Origin: Arbacia lixula
Taxonomy: Eukaryota; Echinodermata; Echinoidea; Arbacioida; Arbaciidae
Reading direction: 5' to 3'
DNA: 64,000 nt
Assembly: GCA_963669155.1 (NCBI GenBank)
Contig: OZ022587.1
Coordinates: 419,939 to 483,938 of the forward strand
Numbering within the stretch: position 1 is the first letter of the stretch; each line of letters starts with the position of its first letter. Under the pieces are notes generated by a model. That model ran no database searches. It saw only the letters and a program-made list of their open reading frames with translations, and was not told the origin of the DNA. Of this stretch, positions 32,905 through 46,831 are shown piece by piece. Both the position numbers and the translations under genes were made by a program.

Positions 32905-33945
32905 ATCTCCTGTCCGGCAATGAGCAACGGGCGATGAATAAACTTCAAATACCTTATAGGACACAATTAAGGCCACACTCTTTTGGTTACTGCACTTACA
33001 TACATGGCTAATTTTGACACCCTAACTGGACCAGGATTTACACATCCAGAAAATCTAACTATGAGTTAGTTTAATATCCTGATTCAATGGTGAGAAAACA
33101 AGAGCATAAGAAAAATAGTGTTTCATGCCAGCATCTAGAACCTACATGTAGACTACAGGGAGAGAGAGAATTGCACCTTGCACGGTGCCTTGCTTGCCTA
33201 CTTATGAATGGAGTGATCGAGGAGGATGACGGAGACAGAGGGGAGATTGTACTTGACCTCCACAGTTTGACCTCAGGGTCATCAGATGCTGTCATCTAAC
33301 CTGCATCCTCCATGCTGCTAGTCTTATCATTCAGCCTCTGATACCACCTAACACCTGAGGATCATCTTATACCATCATATGTACTTATCATATGGGTAGG
33401 TGTGTGTTTGTACTTGGTGTTCAAAAATACATTTGACACTTTGATGAAAAAAGAAGAAGTTACACCTTGAATCAAGCTGAAATTGACACTTGTATCCTAA
33501 AGTTAAGAGATATCAATATGTTAAGAAGCAGGTTTTGTGACATTTGATCAATTACTATTCTTGTCATAATCCTGTGAACGTCTAATGAGATTTTCACTCT
33601 CAGACAAATTTGAATCTAAATATTTGTGTGTATCAGATAAGTTTTCAGAACTCAACAATGGCCACTGAATAAAAAAAAAACATTCCTATATGCCATGAGA
33701 GTGCAATTTAAGCAAGAATCCACATCCTTGAAAATTAAATTGAGGTGAGAAAAGTATACTTGCTGACTAAAACTCTGTCTTAGTTCCTAGAAATGTACAC
33801 ATTCCTGTATGACAAGACTGTACACTGGCACCAGTATGCAAAGGTACTTTCTGTTTCTGAGTCTATTTACTGATATTTCATCAAATTCACAAAGTGAAAG
33901 TCATAGGGTCACATGACATGAGAGGAAACACATTCTCCTCTCAGG
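32905..33945. other. Intron DNA, no recognised gene
   Basis: No clear repeat or exon. Short open frames on both strands near 33071-33299 overlap each other and have no family resemblance. Confidence 0.4.
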
Positions 33946-34163
33946 ATAGCCTGGCTTCCAGGCTGTTGGGTATTTTCAATACAAGCTATTCACTAAAGGG
34001 GTCTGGCTGCAGTAGACTAATCATTCTTGATTTCTTCTCTGGCTCACCCTGATCATGCCCTGACTGAGAAGAGATGAGACTGATCAAGAGACTAGTCTTA
34101 GTGGTACTAGACTCTATCTTTCAGTTTGGATTAGAAATGTCCAACAGTCTTGAAGCAAGACTA
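33946..34163. mobile_element. Family D MITE copy 3
   Basis: TAGCCTGGCTTCCAGGCTGT starts the copy and CCAACAGTCTTGAAGCAAGA ends it. The interior carries GGGGTCTGGCTGCAGTAGAC and a TACTAGACTCTAT block. Confidence 0.8.
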
Positions 34164-35146
34164 CTGTTGAGATGGAAGCATTTTCATTCACATGAATAGT
34201 ATAGTCTTGGAACTGTGCAATACACATACATATTCACTAACCACATAGACTAACCACTGCTTTAAATGTGTCTGAATCATAGATCAAAAATCTTTAACAC
34301 TATTTTCTTATATGTTATACATGTATGTTGTATTTTTGTAACTGCTTTGACCTGCAATAGATAAGTGACCTTTAAATCCCTCTGAAGGACCTATCTTTTC
34401 CCTGTACAAACTGACAGTCCTTTAGACCAGCAAGGTCACACATGCCTGGTTTGACAGAATAAAGATCAATTAATCAATAGCCGAGAGTCGTTAATCCATC
34501 TAGTGTAGAACCTTTACAGCAAATTGACTAGTTATGAATAGCAGCCCATGTATATAGATCAGCCCTTGCATTGATTCATACATTGAGGTACACACACTGT
34601 ACAGGCATAGACACTACACATGGAGGTTGTATCAAAATAGGACAGACTGCACAAATAGCAATCTCAAATGATTCAGAGCAGCTCAGCTATCTTCAGAATG
34701 TAACATTTCTTATCTCTCCATGTTTCCTCTCTTCTATCTTTATTCATTCTTCTTTGTTCTTTAATTTCAACTACCACAATGTTTCTATTTTGAGATGTCT
34801 CCTACAGACTACAGTACTACTTCTAGTCGCAGTAAAAGTAGTCGAAGTATTAGTACTCGTAGTAGAAATAGTAAACAAATAATCAACGTTGGTGAAGGTG
34901 ATGGGATGAAATATAGTTCGTCTCATTGCCAGAAACCAAAAGCAGTACTTTTATTTCGCGCGTTCTCAAAATATTAATCACGCATTAGGACTGTGAGGAG
35001 TGAAGAGATCAGCGAAACCAAAAAGTACTATCACCTACAGTGTAACGAACTTTTACTCTCAGGTGATCTGACAGGAAAAACTACGCCTCATCACGTGATC
35101 AACTCTTGACCAATCATTCTTAGTATGTGGAATATAAAAGTATTTA

Positions 35147-35277
35147 ATCTAGTAGTAGTAATATTGGAAGTAGTACAAGTAGTAGTAGCAGTAGCAGTAG
35201 TAGTAGTAGTAGTAGTAGTTGTTGTTGTTGTTGTAGTAGAAATAGTAGTAGTAGCAGTACACTAGTAGTAGTAGTAA

Positions 35278-35333
<56 letters not shown>

Positions 35334-35392
35334 ATAGTAGAAGTAGTAGTAGTTGTAGTAGTAGCTATAGGAGTAGTACTGTAGTAGGAGAA
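35147..35392. repeat. (TAG)n microsatellite, ~245 bp
   Basis: TAG/GTA triplets with GTT, CAG and AAT variants. The minus-strand frame over it is poly-Thr/poly-Leu and is not a gene. Confidence 0.95.
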
Positions 35393-35529
35393 GGTATTAT
35401 AATTTTGGCAGTTTTGCTGAGTAAGTCCCAACATTGTAGCTACTTACTGCAACAAACATTGTTACAGTTAGTCTTTCCATCTTCACATGTAGATTTTGGA
35501 CAAATTATCAATCATGGGAAGGGAGTGGG

Positions 35530-35549
35530 AGGGGGAGGGGGGGGGGGGT
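35530..35549. repeat. G-rich tract
   Basis: GGGAGGGGGAGGGG followed by a further G run. Confidence 0.9.
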
Positions 35550-36528
35550 AGCCTACCATGATGAGGAAAGGACTTCCTAGTGGGTGGATAGTTCCTGCTA
35601 GTCATAATAATAGCCTGGTTGTATCTATTGTCTGAGTAGTGTAACTCTTCTCTCATGGTATACCATTACAAGGACTGAGTACCAAGCCCCACGCCCTCAA
35701 TGCAGCCTATTCACAAAGTATCAAGTAAATACCAGTCTGTAGTCTAGCTATTCAGACATCATTAGCACTTAGTTTTGTGGACAGAGTGGTGGTGTACACA
35801 ACACGGAAGCGAAGATGTCATAGACAAAGTGAAGTTTATCAATTCATGTCACGTCTTGGATTGAACGTGAGTCAACAAGCTGAAGGAATTCATATGTCCC
35901 TTCATGTCATACATGGACCAATCAGATTGGTTCGCTATCGATAAAAATGTGACTAGAAAACTGATAATAATTGACTTTCAATCACTTGTCTGCAGTAAGT
36001 CATAGGTGAATCAAAATGAAACAAACACTAGTCACATTCCATGAACCCATAATTGGGATGGTTATCTGAAAATCCACTGGAAAAAATATGTTATCTCTTT
36101 ACAATAATGAACCCATAAAATAAAATGAAACAGTCTCACTATGTCATAACTATATAAATAGCCCCATCTTCAACCCAAGGCAGCCATTAGTTAATATCAA
36201 AATATCTGTCCAATATCCTGAAGATGAAAACTGTGGAAAATCCCCCATTCACTGCCGAGATGAAAACCTGATCAAATTTCCACTTTCTTGCCTTTCCAAT
36301 TCACCTACACTTCTATCCACTTTTTCTCATCTTGGTCTGTCCAGGACTTTACACATGGTGTACCGTAAACCTCTTCCTCTTGAAAACCTGATGATTTACC
36401 AAACCAATGCTTTAAAGGGTCTGAAATGAGAGGCTAACCCTGACATACCTACAGAGATACATGTACACCCCAAGGCATGCTTCAATGAATGTGGCATTGT
36501 GAGTCAGTGTGTGTGTCTCAGTGCATAC

Positions 36529-36530
<2 letters not shown>

Positions 36531-36569
<39 letters not shown>
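36531..36569. repeat. (GT)n microsatellite
   Basis: About 19 uninterrupted TG dinucleotides. Confidence 0.95.
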
Positions 36570-36571
<2 letters not shown>

Positions 36572-38640
36572 AACTGGTACCATGTACATGTGCATTACCA
36601 TTACTCAGGGCCGACGCCCACTAATGTGCTGCTATACACACAAATACACACACAGGAGTGTATGTATGGGCACACAGTAAGCTCAACAGGGCTGGAGAGA
36701 TGCTATGTCTACATCTACACCTCCATGTACATTTATGCAGCATTGGAAATTCCCCACGCAGGCTCAGCCTTCTCACAGCAGTAGAGTTAGGCATATTGGT
36801 GTTTCCTGTAGAGTTAGGCAAGAATGCTCCTATGTGTACATACATTACTACAACCATGGAACTACAATCACTCCATGCAACAACCATGAGCCGTCAATTA
36901 CTCACTCATGGCCATGTTATGCAGGTTAGAATGAGTCAGTCTACAGTAAATACACTACATTGGTACACACCCCTCCCATTAAGTTCAGGGACGAACAATA
37001 AGCCCTTAGAGGCCATAAATATATATCCAAATCACATAAATTCCGATTGAAGGGTAACAGTAATTTGTGTACAAGGTACAATATACTACACATTAGGCCC
37101 ATACATTATCAGGCCTTGAAACCCCCATTGGCTTACTACATATCTTTATGCCATGGAAGTAATGAGTGAGGTATGGGCATAAAATACCTGTGGGAGCATA
37201 GTTTTTATTGTGGTGTGTTGTATACATGTACATTGTACTTGCAGGAATGTTATAATTTGTTTATAATCCGGACATTCCATTTTAAAGACTCTAACTACAT
37301 GTACATTTATACATGTACTACTGGTGGTGTTTTACACATGTATTGTATTTTCATATAACAGGCATGACATGCTCTGTATGTGCAACCCAACATAGCTAAC
37401 ATCCATCTTGTTATTTGCATTGTCAGATTTTCTTTCAAGTGCTTCCTGATACAGATTTATAATCACGGGCCAAGAATATCACACAGTACAGGTTTAGCTG
37501 AATTATCATTGTTATTAGTATAATTTACAAACTGTCATTTCAATGATTTGTTGATAGCTATCCAGCATTAATTTCTTGAACTTCCTCCCAATCTCTTTTT
37601 TGTTTCATACTAGACTTTTATTCATCATCTCCCTTCAATGCTGATTACCGATGACTTTGCATACTGACATACATCTTACCGCCCCCCAAAAAATGCTTTA
37701 AAAAACTACACGTATTTGGGTCCCAGCTCAGAATAAATGAGGTGAGCCGCATATTTGGGAAGCTTCCTTAATTAATGAACTCCTCGATGACTAGGAATGA
37801 CCAAATAAGGAAGTGACATTTCTGGGGCACAATATCTCTGATTGCTCATTCAGTTAATCCACGGTAAAGCAGGGGATTGTGGTTTTAAGGACATTGAGCA
37901 GTGAAGGTTGCGCTAACTAGAGACGGTTGATTCTACTCTAGGCAAAATAGCAATACATTCTTTTTCTTTCAACACAGGATGCATGAAACCGATAAGAACC
38001 TGCTCAAAATGGCCTCCACACTGTGTATTTATATATTGCACTTTTCTTGTGACTAATTTACAAAAACTCTAATGAGAACAGCTATATTCAACTCAATATA
38101 TAAAATATGAAAACATGCTTATAGGAGCAATAACTAGTACAATACAGGAGATAAAAAATAACAATATTTTAAGGCAAAACCCTATCTCACATTGTCAACC
38201 TTTCAAGCAGGTGGAAAACCAGATAAGATGCATTTCACATTCAACAGTAAATTCACCATGGCAGGATAATAACTTAAATCGATCTTTGTTGCAGGAAAAT
38301 GACTTAATTTGATCCTTGTTGTGATAAGAAAGAATGGTGTCTCAAGTCCTAAATGGCATCAATAATAGGGGGCCATCAAAATGCATTAAGACCACTTGAG
38401 TCTTTATTGTGATTCTAAACTCTTATCGGTTTCCGTATACAAATTCAATGATATTTTGGCTGCATGCCCCTCTTTTCTTCCTCATACTTGACAGCAAAGT
38501 TATATTTTTCAGGCAGATTCTAACAATTTGCACATCATTTTTTGCCCCCCCCCCCTACATCTGGACCGCAAAACCACAAGCCTCTTCCTCCTTGGCTGTG
38601 CTTTGATGTTTGATTGTTTTTCCTGGTTCATTTCTGGTCT
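36570..38640. other. Intron DNA, no recognised gene
   Basis: Contains many ACATGTACAT words and overlapping short frames near 36.6-37.0 kb. No splice-flanked exon in the needed phase was found. Confidence 0.4.
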
Positions 38641-38880
38641 GACTCTAGCCTACATGTAGGTTCTAGACTGTGGAATGCATGGAGACAACTGAATCTGGAA
38701 GAAACTAGGTCTGGCAATGAAGACTACAGTCTGTATATTACATGCTCCCTAAGCAGAGAACAGGCAGGAAAGAGGGCTTAGGCTTTATTGCCAGACTTAG
38801 TTGTTTCCCAACTCAGTTGTGCCCATATCCATACACTCCACAGCCTTGAATCAAGACTAGTCTTGACTCTAGGAATCCAA
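38641..38880. mobile_element. Diverged foldback (TCTAGCCT...ends)
   Basis: TCTAGCCTACATGTAGGTTC at the left faces AAGACTAGTCTTGACTCTAG at the right. The interior GGCAGGAAAGAGG...ATTGCCAGACTTAGTTG recurs at about 41772-41820. Confidence 0.45.
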
Positions 38881-39206
38881 CCACAGACCTTCCTCTTGGC
38901 TGCAATTTTCATGTTCAATTTTGCTCAAAGATTAAGAGCTTTCTCGGCCTATTGTCTACCTTTCTTTCAAGAAAATTAAGCCATGGTTCCTATACTTGGC
39001 GTCTGTTTTGACATTTACATGTCTCAACCTAATCCCAAGATGCTTGTTTCAAGACTGTACTTCTTTATCGATTTGTAGCATCAAGTTCAAGGCGACGTGA
39101 ACATACAGAGCAGTTTTCAATCAGCAGATTTTATCACAACAGTCTCGACGAAGCTTCCTTGTTTTCATCAGTTTATTCCGCGTCCTACATCACTTTGAAC
39201 CTCCAG

Positions 39207-39365
39207 GGTCCCCGCAACATAAAGGTTTGCGAACAATTGCAAATATAAAAGACGAATGCTGATTGGTTACTGGTCAGTCTTATAAACAAACAGCGCATGC
39301 AACAATGATGTTGATAGGCCATTGTCATTTTGCGATTGATTGTAAGCCTTTATGTTACGGGGCCC
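39207..39365. mobile_element. Foldback MITE, family H
   Basis: AGGGTCCCCGCAACATAAAG at the left faces CTTTATGTTACGGGGCCC at the right. GTTTGCGAACAATTGCAAA is partly mirrored by TTTTGCGATTGATTG. Its ends resemble families A and G. Confidence 0.75.
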
Positions 39366-39884
39366 AGGTCTGTGTTTACGTGCAGCTGTAGGAGGGTTAT
39401 CATAGATCAGCTATATGCATAGCACAGGACAGACAATCTGAGTTATATGGAAACATGTACAGACTATACAGCACTGAGGGGTCTATGCTCATTAGCGGAG
39501 ACATCTCACAGACCTACTGAAGTTTGGGAAAAGTCTAAAGAGCTTTTAAATTGAATAACTCCCTGGAGACCAAGCCAGTCTCCAGAAGATGTCGCAGAGA
39601 CTTGGGTCTCCACCATTTCACCAACGAGTCTCCAACCTTCAAGATTATTAGCTTTACTCTATCATTGCCTGAACAACATTACCCAAACAAACTATGCATA
39701 CAAGAGAGATGCGCTTGATATTCTACCATATAATATCCACACCACATTTGTTTGACACTGGTGAATGCTTCTCTTGTATTCAGCATCTGAGATAACTAAT
39801 CAGACCCTCCCTAATAAGCTGTCTTCTTATCACAAGGGAACAAGAAACTTTCAGATTAATGCATTGGACTGTGGAAGTAGTACC

Positions 39885-40028
39885 TTTCGCAAGCCCATAT
39901 AGACTTTATGCACCAGTATATCTGTGCACCAACAACAATGACCTAGTGTACACTTTCACAGGTCCATATGGTTTATATGCACCAGTATATATAAAGTACA
40001 CCCAGGAGTAACAATGACCTAGTGTAAG
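39885..40028. repeat. ~80-bp tandem duplication
   Basis: CATATAGACTTTATGCACCA...ACAATGACCTAGTGTA occurs twice, the second time as CATATGGTTTATATGCACCA. Confidence 0.75.
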
Positions 40029-41669
40029 CTAGCCAAATACACTGAATCAAGGGGATTAAAGGTAACAACAGGAGATTAAGGGCATTAGCAGCTACTGACT
40101 GGGTATTTGTTCATTGTCTACCTAGCATGCATAGCTTCACTCTCAGGCTTAGCTGTAATATAATATAGCAGCCTGATTCAGAGCCCCCGAGTCATTTTTG
40201 TAAACGCAATCACAACTTTCTCTCTAACCACATAGTATGCATTATTACATTCACCTGTATTTCATGGATCAGTTTTAATGTGTGGAATGTGCTCTGAATC
40301 TATTAGTTGTTGCTGGTTGGACAGACCTAGAACAAGCCTTGTGGGAACCATTAGTAAAATTTGCATACATAATCAACATTGTCTAATCAAAAGTTAAGTT
40401 TCCTGACATTATCATTTTTGAGGCAAGTGAATATTCTATGTTTATTTTTTTTTATCTCATCCAATATCATGAGAAAGTTTGTTTTAACTTTTGTGTATTG
40501 CGGACGAGCGAGGGCGATAGAGAAAGGTAAAAAAGTGCTTGACACTAAGTGGATTAATATGGAAATGTGCCAGCGATATTGATCAAATACAAAATTTGTG
40601 TCTGATCGGCTGATTGGCAGGACCAACTTAAAAGATTGGAGCATGAGTGAAAGTGAGAAGAGGAAGAGGAAATGGAATATTTGTAAAATTAATTGATTCT
40701 CTCTCTCTCTCTCTCTCTTGACGGTTGGCGGGAAATTTGAAAAAGCGAATTGGCTTGATTGGTTGGTGCAACAGCAGGCAGACCCAGCCAAGACACTGTC
40801 ACTGAGGAGTATACATGTACATGTATGTACTGGTTAATAATCCCACAGGATATTGCTCAAGAAAGCTGTTTTAAAGTCACACTGCTCTTTTAGCTTTTCG
40901 TTGTAGCTCCTTGGGTTTGAAAAAACCTTCCTACAGTCAAGAGATTGGGTCTCAGATGAGAAAGCTCTCACAAGTCAGCATTTCAAGTCATCGATGGCAC
41001 AAAGGAGACACACTATGATGAGGGGTGTGGCCTCAGTTACCCCTTGTCCCAACCAAGGATGCTGTTGTCATGGAAACAGTGCTGCAGATTCGGTGAATTG
41101 CAGAGAGGGAGCAAGGAAGCATTGCTCCAGTATCGGTGACGTAGAGACAATATCATTTCATACTTTCATTTGCATTCAGTGTTTTGCTGCAGTAAGAAGG
41201 GGATTGTCTTGAATTCGCTGTCAACTGTAGCACGAAGGAAGACATCTTGAACTATCACCAAAAACCCTCACACATATTGATTACCGATTGTAAACAATCC
41301 TTTCCCCTATGACTCACTCACATGTCCACATGGAATCCGTTTTGGCGGCTGTCACTTGTCAGAATGGATATCTACCACTAGGCTAGTCTGAATGCAGACT
41401 CCATTATGAGACCACCTCAAATCATGTGCCTTGACTTGGAGCAAGGCTACAGCCTGACTTGTTACTTATATACATGCTAGTCTACGCAATTCAGACCCAT
41501 TGATCCAGACTAACTGAATGCCTAATAAGGACATGTGCCTGCAAACTAATTCAAGTGTATGAAATACATGTACATTGCTTGACTGCTTAGATTGGCTCTA
41601 TAGCCATCTAGGCTCGTGCCAGTGTTTAATTCAAGTGGTATGTAAATGAACACCACATGCAAACTCTTC

Positions 41670-41696
41670 GGGGGGGGGGGGGGGGGGGGGGAGGGG
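41670..41696. repeat. Poly-G run
   Basis: More than 20 consecutive G, then AGGGG. Confidence 0.95.
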
Positions 41697-42020
41697 AACA
41701 CAAACCTTTCTTTTAGCATCACCTGAATATATCAGATGAAACTAAATGTGCAACTCAGGCCTTTCTAAAGGGAGCAGGCAGAAAAGAGGTCTCAGTCTGA
41801 ATTGCCAGACTTGGTTGTGTCCATGCATGCCCTCCACAGCCTAGTACCTAGTTGGACTATAGTCCTAGATTCCCCTTTCTGTGCCAACAGGTCTTTTGTA
41901 CCACATATAAAAACCAATCCTGGCAAGTGCACCGCATGTTGCAATTTCCTTGTTTCTTCCACAACAGGGAAAACGCCCGTAACAAAGTTCAGATGACAGC
42001 GGCAGTACCTTCAAAGCCTG

Positions 42021-42232
42021 TAGCCTGGCCTTCAGGCTGTTGGATGTTTTCAACCCAAACCGTATTACTCAATTAACGGGTCTGAATGCAGTAGACTAAT
42101 CATTCTTACTTCCTTTCCAGCTTCAGGACAAATGAAGAAAATAGGAGGATGAAGATGACTTGTCTCATGAATACTAGACTTTATTTTGCAAGTTTCGAAT
42201 AGAAATGTTCAAAAGCCTGCAAACGAGGCTAT
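42021..42232. mobile_element. Family D MITE copy 4
   Basis: TAGCCTGGCCTTCAGGCTGT to AAAGCCTGCAAACGAGGCTA, with the shared CAGTAGACTAATCATTCTTA block. Confidence 0.75.
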
Positions 42233-43166
42233 GAATCCCTTTGTAATGCTCCAGTGCATGTAACAGCCATCTATTTGAATGCATGTACAGTCACGTATTG
42301 TACATATGAACTCTGCAGCCATTATGTATTATGCAAATGTCTCTCTAGTGTGGTATTGCATGCACTGCCCTTGAAATTAACAAAACATCTGTCATACAAC
42401 TCTGCAGTGCTATGCAAACATAATGAACACCATATCATACTCAATGTCTACATGTATGCTATGGGTGTGTACTGTATACAATGTACATCATTTTCTTAGT
42501 ATTCTGCTCCATATGCTTCATGTAATACACCATTTTTGTTACATATTCAAATATTATTCATACCGTTCAAGCAATTCCTTTCTAATTGTAACTCCAAAAC
42601 TTGTCCAAGGTTTGTCTGACTAGCAACAGCTGATAGATTCAGAAGGCAATCCATCCATTAAAACTGAATCATCAGATACAGGTGAATGTAATAGTACTAG
42701 TACTCCATGATCACAATTTTTAGCCACTCGCGACATTGTTGCCAAGTCACAATTAGCGAAAAATTAGACTCGCTAAATTAATAGCATATACAGCAGTCTA
42801 TGTCTAAGCTTCTCAGACACGTCCCCTTTTTAGCTTCTAGGCAGTCATGGATCATGCTCATTAAACGGATTGAGTGACAGGGGAAGCAATTAATTAGGTG
42901 TCCTGCGAGCTGTAAACAAGAGGACTGAATCTATTTAGGTCTAGGGTCTCTGTGCATCAGGCGTCGATTGACGACCAATTACTGGCTACACATGTGCAGG
43001 TCATCAAGACCACGGCTGTCTTGACTCAAGTCAGGTTATGATTAAACGCAACTCAGACTAAACGTAAATATGTATGCAACTCGCATCTTACATTTGTTGC
43101 ATACTGCTTAAAGAAACTTGTGATTAATCGCAACTTGCATTTGATCATATACAAATTACACAGTTG

Positions 43167-43557
43167 CAATTCTCCCTATCGCATATAGCCGATATCCAGC
43201 GATATCACCTCGCGATACCGATATCTGATCGATTGCTCTTGGAACATATACTTCCGGTAAGAGTTTGTTGTCGGCGCAAAGTGATCTAGAAATCGCTTTT
43301 TTTGGATGAATTAATCAGTGAACAATTTATCTAGGGTTAAGGTTATGGTCAGGGTTAGGTATAGAATTAGGTTTAGGGTTAGGGTAAGGGTCAGGGTTAG
43401 CTTTAGAGGTAAAATTCATAAAATTAGTGGGAAACCGTGGTCCCTATTGTACGGGCTGTACGTGGACCGGAAGTTCGTATCCCAAGAATTAAAGGTAAAA
43501 TAATTAGAGCGCCACACACGTTCAGATTCGGAGGGCTATATGCGATAGGGAGAATTG
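43167..43557. mobile_element. TIR element carrying TTAGGG-like repeats
   Basis: CAATTCTCCCTATCGCATAT + AGCC at the left is the exact reverse complement of the right end except for one base. The flanks ACAGTTG and ATAGTTG may be a degenerate target duplication. The interior includes a telomere-like tract at 43333-43400. Confidence 0.8.
43333..43400 (+). repeat. Degenerate TTAGGG (telomere-like) tract
   Basis: Variants GGTTAA, GGTCAG, GGTTAG, GGTTTA and GGGTTAGGG occur about 11 times in 6-bp register. Confidence 0.85.
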
Positions 43558-44911
43558 ATAGTTGTGTTTGATTATATGATTACATTTCACTTTGGGACTT
43601 ATGTTTAAACATACTTTTAATGGCTGTTTGTAGCAATACAAGAAGTCTATAGGCGCATTTCATTCTCATAAAGCTTTAGTTACGGATCATGTAACCCACT
43701 GCAGTTTTAACCTCATCCATACCTAAGGTGCTTGAGATGTGTAATAAGTTGAGAAGCTTTTCCTGACTTGGTATTTAGACGATTATTATAAGAAGTTTAC
43801 TTACAATTTAAGAACTGAAAACTGTCTTTACATGGAATTGCATGTATTATTATGCTGTCCAGTACATTTTGAATTGATCTATTGTCAGGCCATATTAAAA
43901 AATATAGTCCAGTTCATGTACACTGTTGTCCTGACAACTTCAATCTGTTTGTCTCTTCATCAAGTGTAATTAATCTAGCTTGGCCCTTCTAATATTGAGA
44001 TGCTCCCATTAGAGATTAGCAAGCATTTTTGTGATACTTGAGCTCCTGTAATCCCTATAGTTGTTCATATGGATCAAGTGAAATCAATTACATCTAACAA
44101 AAAAACTGTATATTATACACTATCTGTAATGCTACATTGGACCCCTGAGACAGAATCAGATAAAACAAGGTTAGAATTATCACACTATCACAGTACACAT
44201 ACATACAAATACACCTGTATGTACATGCAATAGTATAACACAGGTTGATTTTTACTTCCTCATTTGATCCTACTATAGTACAATGTACATGGTACTGTGC
44301 ATATGCGGTTCCTGCTTTATCTCTATGCATTAAGTACACATTCTGCTCGCAGTTCTTTATGATTCATGTGCCTACAACATGTATTGTGAAATATTGACAG
44401 GGTTCAAGGTTCAACCATTGTACAGGGTTAACATGCTCACATGAATTGATATGCTTGAAGTTGGCACTGCATTCTGCATGGTAAGCATTATAAATCACAT
44501 GCTGTGAATATGGCGCTATACATGATGACCAGCTGTTTGATAAGATGTTGCACAATTTGTTTTCTGAATCTTAAAGGTAGCCTGTTCCTCTTGAAGACCT
44601 TATTCTGAAAGTTCCCTGACTTTGTCATCATTTAAGAGAGAGTGACTATATAACCTATATACATGTAAGCTATCTCTATTTTAGCTCGAACCAAATTAAA
44701 AAAACAACCTTGAGTTTGATAGACAGCCACTCTTTGCTTGCCCTTGTCCCCACACACAATTAATACTGCACTTTACTGGCTTAAAAGGTATACATGTACA
44801 TTTAAACTTGTGGTAAGCCGTTTGTTTCATTTTCAATGACTGTAAACAACAATGGTAGCTGGTGAGTAATGATTGTACACATTTGCGGCCGACAACAGAC
44901 ATTGATTGTTT

Positions 44912-44913
<2 letters not shown>

Positions 44914-44975
<62 letters not shown>

Positions 44976-44980
44976 CCACA
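44914..44980. repeat. (CA)n microsatellite
   Basis: About 30 CA dinucleotides, one of the longest perfect runs here. Confidence 0.95.
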
Positions 44981-45159
44981 CAGTGGCACACCCACATAAA
45001 AATATACAGTTGTGCATATTGACTGTAACTCAATTACTACTCTACAACTTTACTTTGACAGTAATAATTATCATACCAAAATTCAACATTTCACTACTAA
45101 AGACTGAACTAATGTATCACATGACCAATATCGCCACTTGAGTCCACACACTAGACTAT

Positions 45160-45300
45160 AGGCCCTGTTTTATGAAGAGTTGACATTGATTGCAACTTGA
45201 CTTGCAATTGATATCAATCTTAATTCTGTGCATTAGAGATAGGGGATTGGACTTGCAATTGAATGAAATCAATCGCAACTCTTTATAAGACGGGGGCCCT
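45160..45300. mobile_element. Foldback MITE, family G copy 1
   Basis: GGCCCTGTTTTATGAAGAGT at the left faces AACTCTTTATAAGACGGGGG at the right. The interior has mirrored GACTTGCAATTGAT words. Confidence 0.8.
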
Positions 45301-45877
45301 GATATGGAGAAAGATATTGAACTACATGCAGGTATCTGCACAAATAAACAAAAAAGCTGGACTTTGCTATTGAATATCAAGAAGAGAAACTTCTAGAACC
45401 AGATCATTTCGAAGGTTGACACATACATGTATCAAGAGGATAGTATGACATACTGTGCATCATACATGTTGAAGAGTTCATGTCTACTTAGAAAGTGGGA
45501 CAGAGCTGTTTTAAAAGAAGATTTCTACTCTAAAGGTCAACTATACAGAGAGGAATGTCATTATTACCATTAGAGAGAAGCTAGCAATTACTAGTATTCA
45601 TGGAAGAGAAATCACAAGGAGTCATTTTGAAATATGTTAGACATGTCAGTTTAGAAAACATCTAGAAAAACAACACCACTGCAGCCTCAGAAGACAGACA
45701 CAAAAAACAGACACTGACATGAGGAAGAACTAGACATCGTTAGCCTACAACTTTAAACGGATAAGTTAGGTTGAATCCATTGCAACAACAAGAAGAAATA
45801 AGGAACTAGAACAAAATTACAGTATTTGTGTTCCCAAATTATGTGTGTGCATACATGTATAGACATATCAGCACCCA

Positions 45878-46249
45878 TTAAAGGGCATATACTGTAGTGG
45901 GAAGGCAAAAAAGCCTTCAAAATGTAATTGTTAGCAATCTTCTTGCCAATGGTCTTAAAATCATGTATTGTCTATTTTAGAAGCTTGCTGAAAGTTATTT
46001 GCCCTCAAATGATCCACAGACGGAGTAATTAATTATTAATGATTAAATCCTCAAAATGTTCGGCCCGAACATTTTGAGGATTGTGATTTAATCACTCATT
46101 ACTCCAAATGTAGATCATTTGAGAACAAATAACTATCAAAAAGCTCCTAAAATAGGCGATACAAGAATTTAAGACCATTGGCAAGACCATTGCTAACACT
46201 TACATTTTGAAGGCTTTTTTGCCTTCCCAGTACAGTATATGCCCTTTAA
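45878..46249. mobile_element. Long foldback, family E copy 1
   Basis: The two arms are about 185 bp each and nearly perfect. The outer end is TTAAAGGGCATATACTGTA, and the centre is CAAAATGTTCGGCCCGAACA. TTAA at each edge would fit a TTAA target duplication. No coding capacity. Confidence 0.9.
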
Positions 46250-46831
46250 GTACTTAAAAATCATTTCTCTGTGAGTGAAATGCCTTGCATTGCCTTACTT
46301 CAAAGGCTCTGTGCATACCGGTAATTTGCACCCCAGTCCAATATTAAATATATTGCAGGCATACATGGTATATATTTGTGTATAATGTCTGGAGGTTGAT
46401 ATATGTTATTCCAATATTCCATAATACGGAGACGCAAGTGTCATACTAGTGCATGTAGCTCAATATTGTAAATGTATCCGGTTTTTATTTAAATAATTTC
46501 CATCAAAATTCATGTATTGCTCAACATGGTGCATTGTAATCTTATGTTTGTGCAATCTTCCTAAGAGTGTTACAGTATGTAACAATATATCAACAATAAA
46601 AAAAACATACTAGTAGGGCTGTTTGCAAATGACACATACATGAAGGATTGCAGGAAGGAGGGGGAGGGGAAATGGGGGGAGGGTGGGGGGAGTGAATACC
46701 AAACAATCATGTGTGTGCCCATCACATTTTTGGCATCTGTACACTGTACAATATATGTCATTTGCAGATAGGCCTCTACAATAAGTTAAGAACTTGATCT
46801 ATAGTTAGAGGAACGCAAAAGCACACAGGTT

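Noticed and set aside
35144-35434. 96-codon Thr/Leu-rich frame
   Set aside because: Translation of the TAG triplet array.
43318-43503. Frame with Arg-Val repeats (RVRVRVRV)
   Set aside because: Translation of the degenerate TTAGGG tract.
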